The notes under the pieces: model-generated
The model's input: the letters and a program-made list of their open reading frames with translations, nothing else
What the model was told of the DNA's origin: nothing
The model's database searches: none
Translations under genes and position numbers: made by a program
NCBI GenBank assembly: GCA_902702965.1
Contig: CACRXP010000302.1
Location: 238,699-302,698, forward strand
Origin: Spirometra erinaceieuropaei
Lineage: Eukaryota > Platyhelminthes > Cestoda > Diphyllobothriidea > Diphyllobothriidae
Direction: 5' to 3'
Length of the DNA stretch: 64,000 bases
In this document: positions 48,691 through 61,075 of the stretch, piece by piece
Layout: each line of letters starts with the position of its first letter
Numbering within the stretch: the stretch's first letter is position 1

Positions 48691-49969
48691 CTGCCTGAAA
48701 AATTCAAACAGTGAGATCCCAGGCAGAGGGATATTAGAAGCGCTTCTCGCAAAATATCGGTATGGACCGAGAAGAGGCCACTGTTTTTAATCGCGTGCAC
48801 GTATTTTTTGTACTGGCTACCGTCCACCATTGAGGGTTTGGACCGGGTAAATCGGAAAGAAATTCTGCTTAGCGTTTGTACTGACCTTGAGTTTGTTTAA
48901 ACTAGTCAATTCTTAGCTGTCAGAAATAATAATAATTTTTAATAGAGAATTGCTGTGTAACTGGGCCAAACTAAATGCTCAGGAAACGTAATCACCTTCA
49001 AAATTGTTGTATTAGATTGGTTTTGCCGGGAAGATTTTTTGGGAATTGGCTGGCTTATCGAACCATTGGTGTTGTATGATTTTAAATCAACGGAGCGATG
49101 CAACCCCATGTAGAGCCGAAAGCACAGGCGATTTGTCATACTACTCTGTTTGAAAGCAAATTCGACGATGCGACTAGCAGTTTAAATCGGAGCCAACGTA
49201 TTCCTTACCTCCAAAGCGACGCATGCACGACAAATATCCGACTGCGCTGACCATAGTATACTACTTTCCATGCTATTCCCCATTGAAGGCTGTGGAGATG
49301 GCAACGTTCTCCCGCCTACGACTTCCAGATGCAAAAGGATTTTCGAATTCAGTGACTTAAAATTGTCTGGCTCTTCCGGAAAGGCTTGGCTACTAGGTTG
49401 ATAAATGACTTCAGAATGTGAAATCCTATTTCACAAGCGACGCTAATAAGATTTCCCCGGAGAGCCCTTTGTCGGTCTAAATTGATGAATTTTTACCGTG
49501 GTCAAGGGGCGTGACCAAAGAAGGCGTGCGTCGATAACTTTCATTTGCTCTTAAAAGGGAGAATGCTTTCATGCACAGGTTCGGAAATGTGTTACAAAGA
49601 GTGTTAAGATATGCACAAAATGGCATATGAATTTTAGGTCTATCTCGTCTCGAACCGTCTCCAGATTCTGTGAATATCAACCAAATATGATTTTGAGAAC
49701 GACAATATTCGCAAGTAACCTTCTGTCCTTTTAGATAAAAAGGCATAATAATAGGCAAATGCGCATTTGCTTCAAGTTGCACAGAGGTAGCGAAATCACA
49801 CAAAAGCAAAACCACGCGTATCCAACAGCCGCCTGGTTCACTAGTCGGAATAAAAAGAACATGATGATTATTTATGGCTGTCCAGCTACGCCTCCGCGTC
49901 AATTTATTTTTTTTTCTCCAGTTCCTCCTCTGTTGTGGCCAATTTACAAATGCTTATGCAAAACGTTAC
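48691..49969 (-). other. PPP3C (CNA): Calcineurin A intron b-c
   Basis: GT..AG intron of 1,279 bp. The open stretch at 49,477-49,902 has no recognisable protein signature. No repeat identified. Confidence 0.8.
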
Positions 49970-50085
49970 TTACATTCCTGATGGAAGGTGAAATACTCTG
50001 TGAGATGTCGACACTCATGGTTGCCCCGTAGCAGGAAGAACGTCAATGGGTAGGTCATTTTCAGTGCGAACAGATAGAGGACACA
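49970..50085 (-). CDS. PPP3C (CNA): Calcineurin A catalytic subunit, exon b (RGNHE)
   Basis: Minus-strand exon encoding [20 protein letters not shown] followed by [18 protein letters not shown]. It contains the LLRGNHE motif, whose Asn is a metal ligand and whose His is catalytic in PPP-family phosphatases, and the HLTEYFTF stretch typical of calcineurin rather than PP1 or PP2A. The acceptor is tttgcag before TGT. The donor is gtaacg after GAATGTAA, splitting a Lys codon (phase 2). The 38 codons plus 2 nt join in frame to both neighbours. The intron upstream is 1,490 bp and consists mostly of a Penelope-like element. Confidence 0.95.
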
Positions 50086-51575
50086 CTGCAAAACAGATGC
50101 ATCTGTTAATACTCGTCATTTGAACCTCGCAGTTTACTACAGTAATACAAGTTGATTAGATATCTAATCACGTGCCTAGTTTTCTCCTAAATCTAACCCC
50201 AGTGATTAGATTTGTTGACAAATAATGCAATCGCCTCTAAGTTTGCAGCAATGAGAACATCTAGAGCCAAGAGCCCAAAACAACCGTATGGAATTTGTAT
50301 TTCAGAGGAAACAGTGGCGAGCGAACGTTGCTTTCGATAACTTCTCGTCAGGCCAGTACAGTTATACGGGACGGGGTACAGTGAGGGAAAAATAGATAAA
50401 AGTTAGTTTTTAAAATGCAGGCTAGGCAGGAGCGGAAGGGCGCAGAAAGTTGTATCTGGTTAGTCAACCTATGGCCACGGTAAGCGCGAAGCCCGAATGA
50501 GGTTCTTCTGGGCGCATAGGATCGGTTTTCGTAACCTGATGGCGGCCGCTTCTGCTGTTGCTAACAGGCGCTGGCCCAGTAACTTAGGGTAGCTCGAGGG
50601 GACCTCATAAATCACACGTAATGCTTCAGTGGGGTCCACACGATGCCCTGAATCCACTGCATGCGCAAGGATGGCGCTGTCTATTCTCCTAGTTACACCT
50701 TTTTCCAGCCATGCGGGAAGGTGCTCTCGTGTTCTTTTGGAAATGCGCCGACTCATACGACCAATATAACCGGCTCTACAAGAGGAAGTAGATGCGCATT
50801 GTGGCGGTCTAAAGTGGAAACCTACCTTGCTTTCTCCGAGCATAACAGGGTTAGTAGACAATGATATGCGAACCCTTGCTGCTGGAAAGGTTCCCGAGAC
50901 AGCTTGGTCAAGGCGTCTTCTAAGGAGTTTACTTGCGGTGTCTCCTTGTAAAGGGACTTTGAAGAACAAGGTTTTGTTTTCGGCGGTCAGTGTAGTGGGT
51001 TTTCCGGGTCGCTTGACAAGGTTCTTTGCAGCGAACCTGTCAGGACATCCGTTTTCGCGAAGCAAATCCTGAGTTTTTCTGAGTTCCTCCTCGATGCTAT
51101 CTGTTGAACAAATTTTTCTAGCCCTTTGTGCCAAACACCTGACTAGATTCCGTTTTTGTTGGAGAGGTACGAAACTAGCGAAGTTCGTGTATTGTCCAGA
51201 CCAGGTTTACTTCCGATAGACGCTCCTTCGGATGCAATCGTAAGATCACCCGTTTAGAAGAACATATAAGGAAGGAAGCGAACCGGCCGATTAGTATTTT
51301 TCAAAAGACCGGCTCTCCGCTTGACGTAGTTGTCGAGCTTCTAATAGGGTCTCCTCTAAAGCCTAGTTTTTTCCCGCGGAACGGTGGCATTTTGCAAACG
51401 ACCAAGTAACCAATCCCTTTTAATCCTTCAGGAAAGTGTTCGAATCTTTCCATGTCAACAGCTCGTGAAAATGAGGAGAATTGAAAGGAGAGCCAAAGTA
51501 ATTATTTTTTTCAGTGGCCAATTGTACTTTTAAAGGCGCAAAACAGTTTTATAAACAAGTTAATCCCAAACAAAC
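50086..51575 (-). other. PPP3C (CNA): Calcineurin A intron a-b
   Basis: GT..AG intron of 1,490 bp, about 80% of which is one Penelope-like element in the gene's own orientation. Confidence 0.85.
50275..51470 (-). mobile_element. Penelope-like element (distinct family), linker plus GIY-YIG endonuclease
   Basis: Minus strand. An RT/thumb-side remnant with stops (51,470-51,135; includes YTNFASFVPLQQKRNLVRCL) runs into a 221-codon open stretch, 51,134-50,469. That frame reads IEEELRKTQDLLRENGCPDR, FKVPLQGDTASKLLRRRLDQ, the endonuclease part CRAGYIGRMSRRISKRTREH, then SAILAHAVDSGHRVDP and LLATAEAAAIRLRKPILCAQ. The first part of the GIY motif is poor. The 3' end at about 50,315-50,360 gives CTGACGAGAAGTTATCGAAA on the minus strand, a terminal-repeat-type motif. 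It differs clearly in sequence from the main PLE family. Confidence 0.8.
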
Positions 51576-51700
51576 CTCAATGCTGAAGCAGCCTCGATCA
51601 ACGTAATCACCCATAAAAAGATACTGTGTGGCCGAGGGGTCTCCACCAACCTCCAGGAGTTTAACGAGGTCATAAAACTGCCCGTGGATGTCCCCGCAAA
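51576..51700 (-). CDS. PPP3C (CNA): Calcineurin A catalytic subunit, exon a (GDIHGQ / GDYVDRG)
   Basis: First recognisable exon of the calcineurin A (PP2B) gene in this window, a Ser/Thr phosphatase activated by Ca2+/calmodulin. Translation on the minus strand gives [20 protein letters not shown] and then the GDYVDRG motif. These are the phosphoesterase motifs that hold the Fe/Zn ligands (Asp and His of GDIHG, Asp of GDYVDRG). The acceptor is a pyrimidine-rich tract ending tctag before the TT of the Val codon (phase 1). The donor follows ATT GAG as gtttgt (phase 0). The frame continues directly into the next exon, whose first residues CVLYL are those expected after SIE in the family. The upstream exon encoding the N-terminus through APVT was not found in 51.7-64 kb. 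Confidence 0.95.
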
Positions 51701-52154
51701 CTAGACCAACGCAAAAAGAAAGGAAAGGCGTTAGCTGCAGGCAAATTAATATGTTTGTGTTGCATTTTTCAAAAAAAATGTTCCGGTTTTGGAAACGATG
51801 ACATGATAAGAGGGGCAAAACTTGCAAATTATCCGCCATTATTGTGGTTACGCTGCTTTCTGGCTAAGTGGCCATTCGAAATATCGTTTTACATGCCTGC
51901 TTCAAATCGGATGACGTAGAAGAGAATTAACCTCAACAAAACCGGTCCCCTGTATGCATGATGCAGTCCGGGTATAATGATCGGCAAAACGAATGGCCGG
52001 ACTTTTAGCCTGCTCAACATCTCTAGGACAAGAACTATGCAGCCCTTTTGACAAACTACGGCGATTGAACGGTATAAAACTTGTCATGGGCTATCGACTT
52101 TGCTTAAGGCTCTAACCGGTAACGACTGTTTGGTTGCGAAATTACCAGAAAGTA

Positions 52155-53092
52155 CAGTGAGTGACCAATCTCATGAAATGTTGGCTGAAATCCCGAAGTA
52201 CGTTTTCGATCGGAAAGGTCTACTTAGGCGCGGTTGTAATGCTGATTATCTTGCGACATAATCCTATAATATTTCGAACTCGGCAGGATGTCAGCTTATG
52301 AATGCATTGCTTTTCAATCTCCTGTAGAATCAGTGTTCGACAAAAATGACTACTTAAATAGCATGTATTTTTCACAGTGATTTCCAATGGCCCTGCAAAT
52401 TAAAATATATCTCATAGAAACCAAAAAACGAAAATGTTTTTCAGTCGTTTGATAGAGAAGTACGTCATCATTTTATTTTTTTCCCCAAGAAGGAGTATAA
52501 TTGGGCTGTAAAAAGTTATTAATTATAAGATTTTTTTAAGGTCGTGCAATGTCCATTTATATAACATCATACCTGTATGTTTACCACTGCTCCTCATGAA
52601 ATGTACAATATAGTTTGCATCCATTACAAAATTTTATGAACTCTATATGATATCGTTTAAAAGGCACAGAAGATTATGTGATCTTCTTTCCGTGGATGGC
52701 ATGCATCCTGTAGACTGAAATTACTAAGGGGTTGCGCAACGACTGATCAGGCTTTAAAGTATTCGGCAATTAAAAAACTTTTCTAAAACCGAATTATACT
52801 CCTTCGAGTACAAAATATAAAGATGCCATGATTCCCAATCAAACGAATGAAAGAAAGAAATTTTTTCGTGGTTTTTATTAAATATCCATGTATAAATTTG
52901 CCTGACCATCGAAAATGCAGGCTATTTAACTAGGCATTTAGTGTATTCAAAAGCTGGCATCCTGCTGACTCCAAAATATTATGGGATTATGCGTAAGATA
53001 ATCAGTATTTCAACCGCGTTCAAGTTGTTCTTCCTAATCCAAAATGCATTTCAGAATTTTAGCCAGCATTTTATGAGATCGGCCGCTCACTG
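52155..53092. mobile_element. Long-TIR foldback element, subfamily B
   Basis: TA, then CAGTGAGTGACCAATCTCATG at the left, mirrored by ATGAGATCGGCCGCTCACTG at the right, then TA. Mirrored blocks GAAGTACGTTTTCGATCGG.AAGG and CCTAATCCAAAATGCATTTC lie near the tips. Length 938 bp. Confidence 0.8.
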
Positions 53093-54509
53093 TAGGCCTT
53101 CTAAAATAGTTCCGCAATTAATGTGTTTGTGTGCTTCACTTGTTGCATGCATACGCAAATTTGTGGCTTATTCCTATATATGTCGTCAGTTTTATTTACC
53201 AGAAGTATAATTTATGCAGTTAATACAATTTACAGGGGTAATAATTACATAAAGGCGTTCTTGTTCATCCAACTCCCGTTATAAACCTAATGCTTGCCTG
53301 GAATTGTCCTCTCCTGCTATTAGGTCGTTAGTTTATCTTTAAATTCCTGTCTGTATACCATGTTCATCATATATACTGTTCAAATGAGGGAGAGCGGTTG
53401 TCGAAAGACGGACTAGTGTTTACTCCAATCCAGAGATATCAACAGGCACTGTTGGTAGATTCGGTTCAGCAGCATCCCCCTGGATCAACTGGTAAGGACG
53501 CAGATCTTCTCCCGTCGAACGGATTACCGGTGCCGGTTGTGATTCCTATCCAAATACCATGCATGACCGTTTCAGCTCTCGCCATTTGATTTCGCAAGAA
53601 CGCGTAAGCAGGAGGCAAATCAAGGCGACGACCAAGTGACCAGTCAATTAACGGTCTAGCCTACTTAAACTACCATCGATTCAACACTTGGTTTTATTCT
53701 CGTCAGCTTCAGTGCCCGAAAAACTATTTTACGATTTGAGTCCAGTCTCTGGGGCAGTCACCTAGCTCTGTTAAGTTTATTCATAAAAAATGAACCTTGG
53801 CTTCATGCTGCGAACAACCCCTGACTTATGGCATTTTACTGCAAATTACTTCTGGCTATTATACTTACTGATATTGACGACAGCAAATTCAAAAGTATTT
53901 TAGTGCTACTTTTAAGAACTTTTATCTGCAGGAGAGTAAAGTTCAACGGAACGAAAAATTTTGTCTTTAAACATTTATATCGGTCATCTTTGCTTCTAAT
54001 TTTATCGAGTTTTGTGACAGTTCGACCGTCTACCGCGCATTCCACAACAAGGTGAATTAGGCACGGTGACTTGCCCGTCAGGTAGTTTTCAGTAAGCCTA
54101 GACTTACGTAGCATCTACCGCACTCTCTCCTCCCCCACCTGGACCCAGTGTCAAGGCATAGTCAAGGAGACCGGGGGCGGGAGACGTCGCAGGTAGATAG
54201 CACGGTCGGATCCGCGCCTTGGCATATCACCGCACTCCTTGTCCACAGCAAACCCCTAACTAGGATTTTAGTCGGCAATAACACATCAACGGTTCAGAAG
54301 GACGTGGATGAATGCACAGCCAAGCTCACGACCCAACGGTGGCACAATCACATCGACCGGCAGGGATCCGGACGCGAGGACCAACGTTTTCTGACCCTAG
54401 CAAAACAGTTGCTTACCATCTTTGAGACCCGAAGACTGATCAATTTTTGTAATGGTTCATCCAAGTTTCGAAATAGGACCCATGCTCATGTATATGCATA
54501 ATTACATTA

Positions 54510-54600
54510 CCGACAAAGGCAAGGGAGGTTGAAATGGCTATTTCTGGCTTATTACTTGTCGTCAGCCAGTCATACCCAACCTCAAAGTGTGGAAGGCCTG
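54510..54600 (-). mobile_element. SINE-like tail, copy in minus orientation
   Basis: Minus strand CTGACGACAAGTAATAAGCC, AGAAATAGCCATTTCAACC, ending CTTTGTCGGTAAT. The CUGANGA and GAAA bases are retained, but stem II and stem I are broken by substitutions. Confidence 0.55.
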
Positions 54601-54604
54601 GGGT

Positions 54605-54851
54605 TCGATCTCTAAGGCACAACGGGACGAGTGAGTTCCCTAACACGATTGGTGAGCACTGCTCTACCATATCACATTCCAGATTGCAGCCGACAGGACA
54701 ACGAGCCCGTAACTCAGTAGGTAAAGACGTTGGAATCTAAAAACAGGTCACGGGATCGAGTTTTAGGTATTCTACACCTCGCAGTTGGCTGACGACGGCT
54801 ACTAAGCCATAAATGTCCATTCCAGTCTCCTTTGTCTTTGTCGGTAATGCT
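54605..54851 (+). mobile_element. SINE-like repeat with tRNA-like head and hammerhead-like tail
   Basis: The head CCCGTAACTCAGTAGGTAAAG ... CGGGATCGAGTTTTAGG resembles A-box and B-box parts of a tRNA. The tail is AGTTGG, CTGACGACGGCTACTAAGCC, ATAAATGTCCATTCCAGTC, ending TTTGTCTTTGTCGGTAATGC. The GAAA box has become TAAA, so this copy should not cleave. Upstream GTGAGTTCCCTAACACGATTGGTGAGC recurs at about 54,925, suggesting overlapping or nested copies. Confidence 0.6.
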
Positions 54852-56205
54852 ATACTGCTTATATTACGCGCCGATATACGGCTGCTGGTTGGCTCGAGAG
54901 ATAGCCCTAAGACACTATGGGACACGTGAGTTCCGTAACACGATTTGTGAGCGCCCCTCTATCCTTGCATTTATACATGCTAGGCGATTTTCCGTCTTCT
55001 TAAAAGACTATCTATATCCGGCGGGTGACTACTAGATTGCAGCACCGCTACCAAAGTCCAGACGATTGGTTGACTGATATTGAACGTTGCTCCCTTTTGC
55101 TTAGGTTAACGCGCTAAAAAAACGTCATCTTCAGGCAGAAATTGCTTCCAAGCTGTTTTATCCGCAAAAAGCATGTATTTCCAGTGGGCATTAACCCTTC
55201 CCTATTTCGGAAAACTTTCTACGTTAATCGTAGACCGAGTCTGCCTATCTGAGTTTGTTGCCGCAATGAAGAAACCTTGGCAAGCTGGGATTTCATTTCC
55301 ATTTCCTTGTAAAGTAAATTTGTGAAAAGTGGACAGCTACGGTATATTTAGAGAAATTTTCTTTGTATACTACAAAATAAATCTGGTTGATTCATGGAGT
55401 TATTTTTGTTAAAATTAATGACAGCTTTTACAGGCAATCCCTTGTTTAAGTAAACGCATTTCTTCCAGGTGCATGCATGTGTTTAACATGCAACCAAGAA
55501 ACAGTCGTCCACCAGGTGATCATATAAACGTTTGAGAATGTGACAAACAGATCATCATTCGTTAGTGCAGAACAGATCAAAAGTCTGTTCAGATGTAGGC
55601 AATCCGGTGTTATCTTAAATATTCTTTTATGTTTTTGGTAAGTTTGAAAAATGCTTTGAAATCTTGTGATAACAAAGAAAATAACTCATTTGTTACCCTT
55701 TTCTTGATACCAATCTTAGTTCTTGAAACCTTCGAAACCCATTAACATCCGGTGGCTGGAGGAGTGACGTGAATGCAGCAACGTTTTTCTAATTAACTTT
55801 CAAAAAATAGCGAATACATTATTTTGATATATATCTCCCCTCTTGCAATCTGAAAATGAATATTTTCTTTCTAAATTTGCCGCTAAACGGGAAAGTTCCG
55901 GATAAAATGAATCAGTGTTGATTGTCAAATAATGATTCCATAGGCTCGAGATGGTAAAGGTCTTTTCGTGATTCACAGACTGTTCGGCCCCTCTGCGGAT
56001 CACCTTGACAAAAGTCATAGATCTCGTCAATAATAATGACCCTGTCCGGAAATGGATCCTAAATCTCCCAAGCACACAAAATCCCCCTTAAAAGGACACT
56101 GCTAGCGTTTTTAATCAGACAGGCCACATGGCAAAAACTGCTAAGAGACTGACGCCTTTCCAACTCTACTCATTTCATGCATCGCAACTGAATGGTTAAC
56201 ATTTA

Positions 56206-57194
56206 CAGTAGATGTGCTAATTCATGAAATGTCAACTAACATTTCGAAATGCGTTCTCGTTTCGAAAAGATGAATTGTGGTGTAAAACTAATTTAGGATG
56301 CTGCATAAATCTATAATGATCCAGTTAGCTCAGGGTGTCGACTTTTGAAAGAACTTATTTTCGGCTGCATGGAAGATCTATACTCTGCGAAAAATGACTG
56401 CTTATGTAGCATGCACTTTTCTCATTGATTTTCCATGGCCTTGAAAATGCAATTATATTTCATGGAAAACATGCATAAAATATTCATTCTTTTACTTTCT
56501 CGGTAGAAAATCACGCCATATTCCAATTTCATACTCAAAAGAAGAGTATAATTCGGTTTTAAAAAAGTCTCTAATTGTGAGATTTTTTAATACCGTTAAA
56601 GGACCCTTCATGAAACATCATGTATCTGCATTTACGAATGTGGCATGTAAAGTTAACAGTATTGCTCAAATCCACTGCTTAATTTTATGAACCCCATATG
56701 GTCTCCTTTTAGCACCATAGAGAAACGCATGGTTTTCTGTACACGGAATATATACAGCTTGTAGTTTTGAAAACCTGAATGCAAGTGTAACAGCAGGTCG
56801 GGTTCAAAATTATTCGGGAATTAGAAAAGTTTTTTAAAACCGAATTATATTCTTCCTTTGAGTATGAAATTGGAAGAAGATGTGATTTTCTACCGAATAA
56901 GTAAAAGAATGAATATTTTTATGCATGTTTTCCATGAAATATAATTGAATTTTCAAGGGCATCGAAAATCAATGAGAAAATTGCATGCTAATTAAGTAGT
57001 CATTTTTACAGAGTATAGATCGTGCATGCAGCAGAAAATAAGTTCTTTCGAAAGCCGACACCCTGAGATAACTGGATCATTATAGACTTATGCTGCATCT
57101 TGATTAGTCTTACAACACAATATAATTTATCTTTTCGAAACGAGAACGCAGTTCGAAATTTTGGTTGACATTTCATGAGTTAGCACATCTACTG
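56206..57194. mobile_element. Long-TIR foldback element, subfamily A, best-preserved copy
   Basis: TA, then CAGTAGATGTGCTAATTCATG at the left, mirrored by CATGAGTTAGCACATCTACTG at the right, then TA. Mirrored internal pairs extend to the centre: AATGCAATTATATTTCATGG with CCATGAAATATAATTGAATT, and TTTTACTTTCTCGGTAGAAAATCA with TGATTTTCTACCGAATAAGTAAAA (adjacent halves). Length 989 bp. It would form a giant hairpin as RNA. No coding capacity. Confidence 0.9.
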
Positions 57195-60100
57195 TAAATG
57201 TTCACCAAGTTGCCCTAGTCAAAATTGAGGAATAGCCTGGAAGTCGTGTGTTGAGGTTTATGCCCATTCATGTCATTTCCAAAGCAAAAAACACCTTCTA
57301 CACGTTTTTTGGCCTTGACATTAAAACCGTATGTGTCACAAGAGTTCGCGGTAATAAACTCAGCAAAAATCGAAAGAAAAATGGGTAAAACGAACGAGAA
57401 AAGACCTTTACTTTTGTCAAAATAGGAACAAAATGTCCTTACACTGTGGTGATTTTGCGGTCATTTGACTGCTTTTTGGTGCGTTTGCAATGGTAGAAGG
57501 CGGCACAAACCGCTCATACATGACGAAGCCGTCTTCAACAAGGGAAAAAGGAAAGTTTTTTGCATGTGACAAAAAGTTTCAGTAGCGTTCAGAGCACAGA
57601 GAGGCTCATATTTACTTTTCGACTTTGTTTTAGGAAAAGAAGACAAGCCTGCGCACTCATCGAGGCATTTTCCAAAAGGGTAACATTTCTGAGGTTCTTC
57701 TATTCGTTCAGGTACATGGCCTTCTTTGTGGACAATGCAGTATCTCAGGCAATCATGTTCCGGTTTTAAAAGAGCCCAAAATTATGGACCAAAGTTTTGT
57801 CCACAGAACAATGACAACCATAAAGCTTTCTGTCACCCTCCAGGGGCGCTTAGAACCCCAGTGGCCTCCAAGACTGTCAGGAAGTACAAAGTGGACAAGG
57901 TCAAGGTTTGTCTACTACGTGGAAAATGGTATGCGTACGCCTGCGCCTGCTACTTATACACCAGCCTCGGTTGGACACGCGGATAAGAACCCTCTTCAGT
58001 ACTGTAGGTGAACTGGCGCTAGAGTTCATGGAATTTTCTGTCTCATAGCGGCAAGCCCTATCAGTGGGTCTGGAATCTAGGGCAGGGCCGCTTGTAATAC
58101 GGAGTGGGCGTCAATATTATCGTGCGCAACGCCACATCCTTCTGCCCGTTTACACCGACCACCCCCCACGCCCGGATTCTGCGCCTGGATACGGGCGATT
58201 TCATCTGCACCCCTTAGAAGCGGTTGAATGATGATTGAAAATCAACAAACGACAAAGACATGATTTTTGGAATGACCATTTTTAAACTCAGATTGCACTA
58301 TCAGTCCGTGATTGTCCAACCTCTATGGTCGCTGCACTCATGTTTTAAGCCCATGTCAGGTATCCATCGAGAGCGGTTCTTCCTGCAGCACAATCTAAAG
58401 CGCGGTGTACGAAGTTTCTCGCCAATACAATACTTATGAAATGGGACGACAACCTTATAAAACCACCAGTTCTTGGTGGTCCTTAGGTGAAAGCAAGTAC
58501 TTTTATTGGACTCTGAACATCTTGACGTCTCAAAACACGTTTTGTGAGATTGGCACATATCTTTACTGTTCTTTAAATAGAAATAACAACCCGTCCATTT
58601 AATCTTCTGTTTATAAGGTGTGTATCTTATGAGTGTGCGGTGATTTTTATTTATCGATTTAGTTTTAGTCCAACAAGGCCGGACAACGTCCCATCTAACT
58701 GACCGTCTGAATGAAGCAGCCTATGACGAAAAGGTCATCATTAAACCGGTTTTGGATTAGATCTGACTTTTCCAACGATAGCATTAGAAACTGATCAAAC
58801 CGCCGCACACTAGTCTCTGTGAAAAATAATAAGAAAAGAACCTAATTCCCACCTTGTTCCAAACCTTAACGCCCTGGAATTTGGGGCACTAGGAAATCCA
58901 CAGTTTCGTCCCAACCTCAACGTTTCGTCACTTGCCAGCCACTTAAATTATGACGGTTTGTATTCGTATGGCGTTGTAACCGCGTAATAAGAGAAAACCA
59001 CTCTCACTTTAGTCAACTGCATCTGAAAAAATGCAAACATAATGTGCTTTTGCTTCTACACCAGCGTGAAATTCTGAAAAATCCTACTAGCCGTCGAGTG
59101 GTTGGCTAACTGCCGTACTGATGCCAGTTGGCTCAAAAAGGTTTTTTAAATGTTTCTATGCCTACGCCATCGCATCCCGTTGTTTACATTGACATGCATC
59201 ATGCACAACTACAATTTAAACGTACACCGTCTGTCTTTTGAAAAAATGGCAATTTTTGACAATGACAACATTCCTCTTAATGCTCAGTGCATACCTTTGT
59301 GAAACTGAAGTTTTTTTGATTTTCTGTGTTTTATTTGATGCGGTTTGTTCAGCCCACGCAGGCTTTACGTGCTAGATTACCCTTGGACTCGAAAACTGAC
59401 GGGTTGAAAAGGACTTTTAGTTGTGTTTTGAAAATAACAGGCCGTGAAGTGTCATGCGGATGTTAGTAAATGTGTATGGAAACCAGCCAGGTTGCAAAAA
59501 CACCCGACAAGTGCTTCTAGCGTTGTTAACAACGCAGTCCGATATCGTCCATTCCTTTGACAAATGTAAATATTCAAAACGACGATGTGGGTAAGTGTTT
59601 TAAATCTTCTAAGAAAACCAAATAATAGTTGCAATTCATGGGGGCCTTCGTTGGAATATAGTCTTAAGACCGGTTATACAGAGTAAGCAAAATGAAATTA
59701 TTAACTGGTTAATTCTCGTAATAAAAGCTGCAGTAATAGTTAAGTCGGTTTCGTTTTATAATCAGTTACAATACGCTTTTTAAAGAACTTGGCACAACAT
59801 TGAACGAGACAGAGAACTAGCATGTGCATTTTTACCTGCTGATGACTCTGTTCTTATTTACTAGTTTGTATCTGTTGGGATACTTCTATCTTCGTTTCCC
59901 CGGTTTGCCTATTTACTGTTGCTACCTAATGGGTTTATCACTTACAACTCCAAGCCTTGTGGGGCGCTTTCCAGCAATTGTTCTCCGAGACTTGGTCGAA
60001 AGGGCTTTGAATATACTTTTTCTCTAATCGGTCTTGCATGCGTTGACGTCTAGATATGACCATATTTGAATCAGATTTTATTGTGTCTGACTTTATGGTA

Positions 60101-60540
60101 GTTTAAGTCTGCACGCGACCCTCGATGGATATCACAAATTTCAGTCAGACTAGCACTCAAGAATCTTTATGACCTCTGGCTCTTAAAGAAAAACCGGCAA
60201 TATGTGGCTTATGGCGGGGGTTAGTAACTCCGGACAGCATTTTTGCTGAGCAACAGCGCTTAGCATCTGAAAATTTTGCTGTACCACAAATTGTGACCCT
60301 TCCTACTGTCACCAATTAGAAGGGGACCCTATTTTTACCATTTAATGAAAACAGTGAATGCATTTAATGCCCCTTGCAGTCATTGACAAAAAGTTATTGC
60401 ATTATCGTATTTTTACTCCGATGTCTGCCTTTAGCATCCTGGCCACACTCACGCAACGGGCACCACGACGTCTTTTTATTCCTTTCTCTGACACGTACAA
60501 ATAAATATAACCAGCTATAGTAAAAGGAAAAGGCTCGTTG

Positions 60541-60980
60541 GAAAACTGAGGTATACTCATGAATTTTCAAGTCGGCTACGCCAACCCGTCGTCAAACGAA
60601 ATGAAAAGTGTGAGGGAGATAATCGCAAAAGGGAGCTGGGGGAACATCGAGGTTACATCGACGAAACAGACGCCTTTGTGTGGGGGTGAAGAACGTGTTT
60701 GGATAGGTGACGGACGTTAGGGGGAGGGGTGTTGAGGGTTTCACATATGGCTCGCTCTGTGGGGGCGGTGCTGAATCCGTGATATTCTGCATGGCCCAAC
60801 ACGGATTAACAGCTTTTGTCTTAGGGTGGGCGCAAGTCGGCTAACCGTGTACTCAGACCTTTGTGTTGATCGTCCAAGTCGACATGGCGGTTGATGATAT
60901 TTGTTATTAGAGGGCCAAGCTTCTAAAAACTCTCGCGCTTGTTTGGTGTGGGCACTAGCGATCACTTGAGTCCCCCCCAG
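60541..60980 (-). mobile_element. PLE 3' end (another family), decayed
   Basis: Minus strand: HTKQAREFLEAWPSNNKYHQ, then in other frames SEPYVKPSTPLPLTSVTYPN and CDYLPHTFHFV, followed by TTTGACGACGGGTTGGCGTA and GCCGACTTGAAAATTCATGAG. The KQAREFLEAW motif is the end of a GIY-YIG region. The last part is a terminal-repeat type segment with a TTGACGA box. Several frameshifts. Confidence 0.6.
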
Positions 60981-61039
60981 TTGAAGCGGTGATTACACTG
61001 AGAGAGACAAGGGGTCCCTTAAGCGAATGGCCGACTTAC

Positions 61040-61075
61040 AGTACGTGACCTATCTCATGAAATCTGATAACGGCC
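61040..61075 (+). mobile_element. Isolated terminus of a subfamily-B foldback element
   Basis: TA followed by CAGTACGTGACCTATCTCATG and AAATCTGA, matching the first 30 bp of the 52,155 and 40,307 elements. The remainder is absent. Confidence 0.5.

Noticed and set aside
50315..50360. Functional hammerhead at the end of the 50.5-kb PLE
   Set aside because: CTGACGA and GAAA are present, but neither stem II nor stem III pairs convincingly; kept only as a terminal-repeat-like motif.
54148..54501. 117-codon plus open frame with 'ILVGNN..DVDECTAKL' stretch
   Set aside because: Adjoins the SINE-like cluster and has no domain I recognise. Probably repeat-derived, so not called as a gene.
55800..56075. 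91-codon minus open frame upstream of exon a
   Set aside because: Considered as the missing N-terminal calcineurin exon, but it shows none of the expected LRQE..APVT pattern.
59824..60027. 67-codon hydrophobic plus open frame
   Set aside because: Looks membrane-like only because of Leu/Phe/Tyr-rich AT composition; no context or homology.
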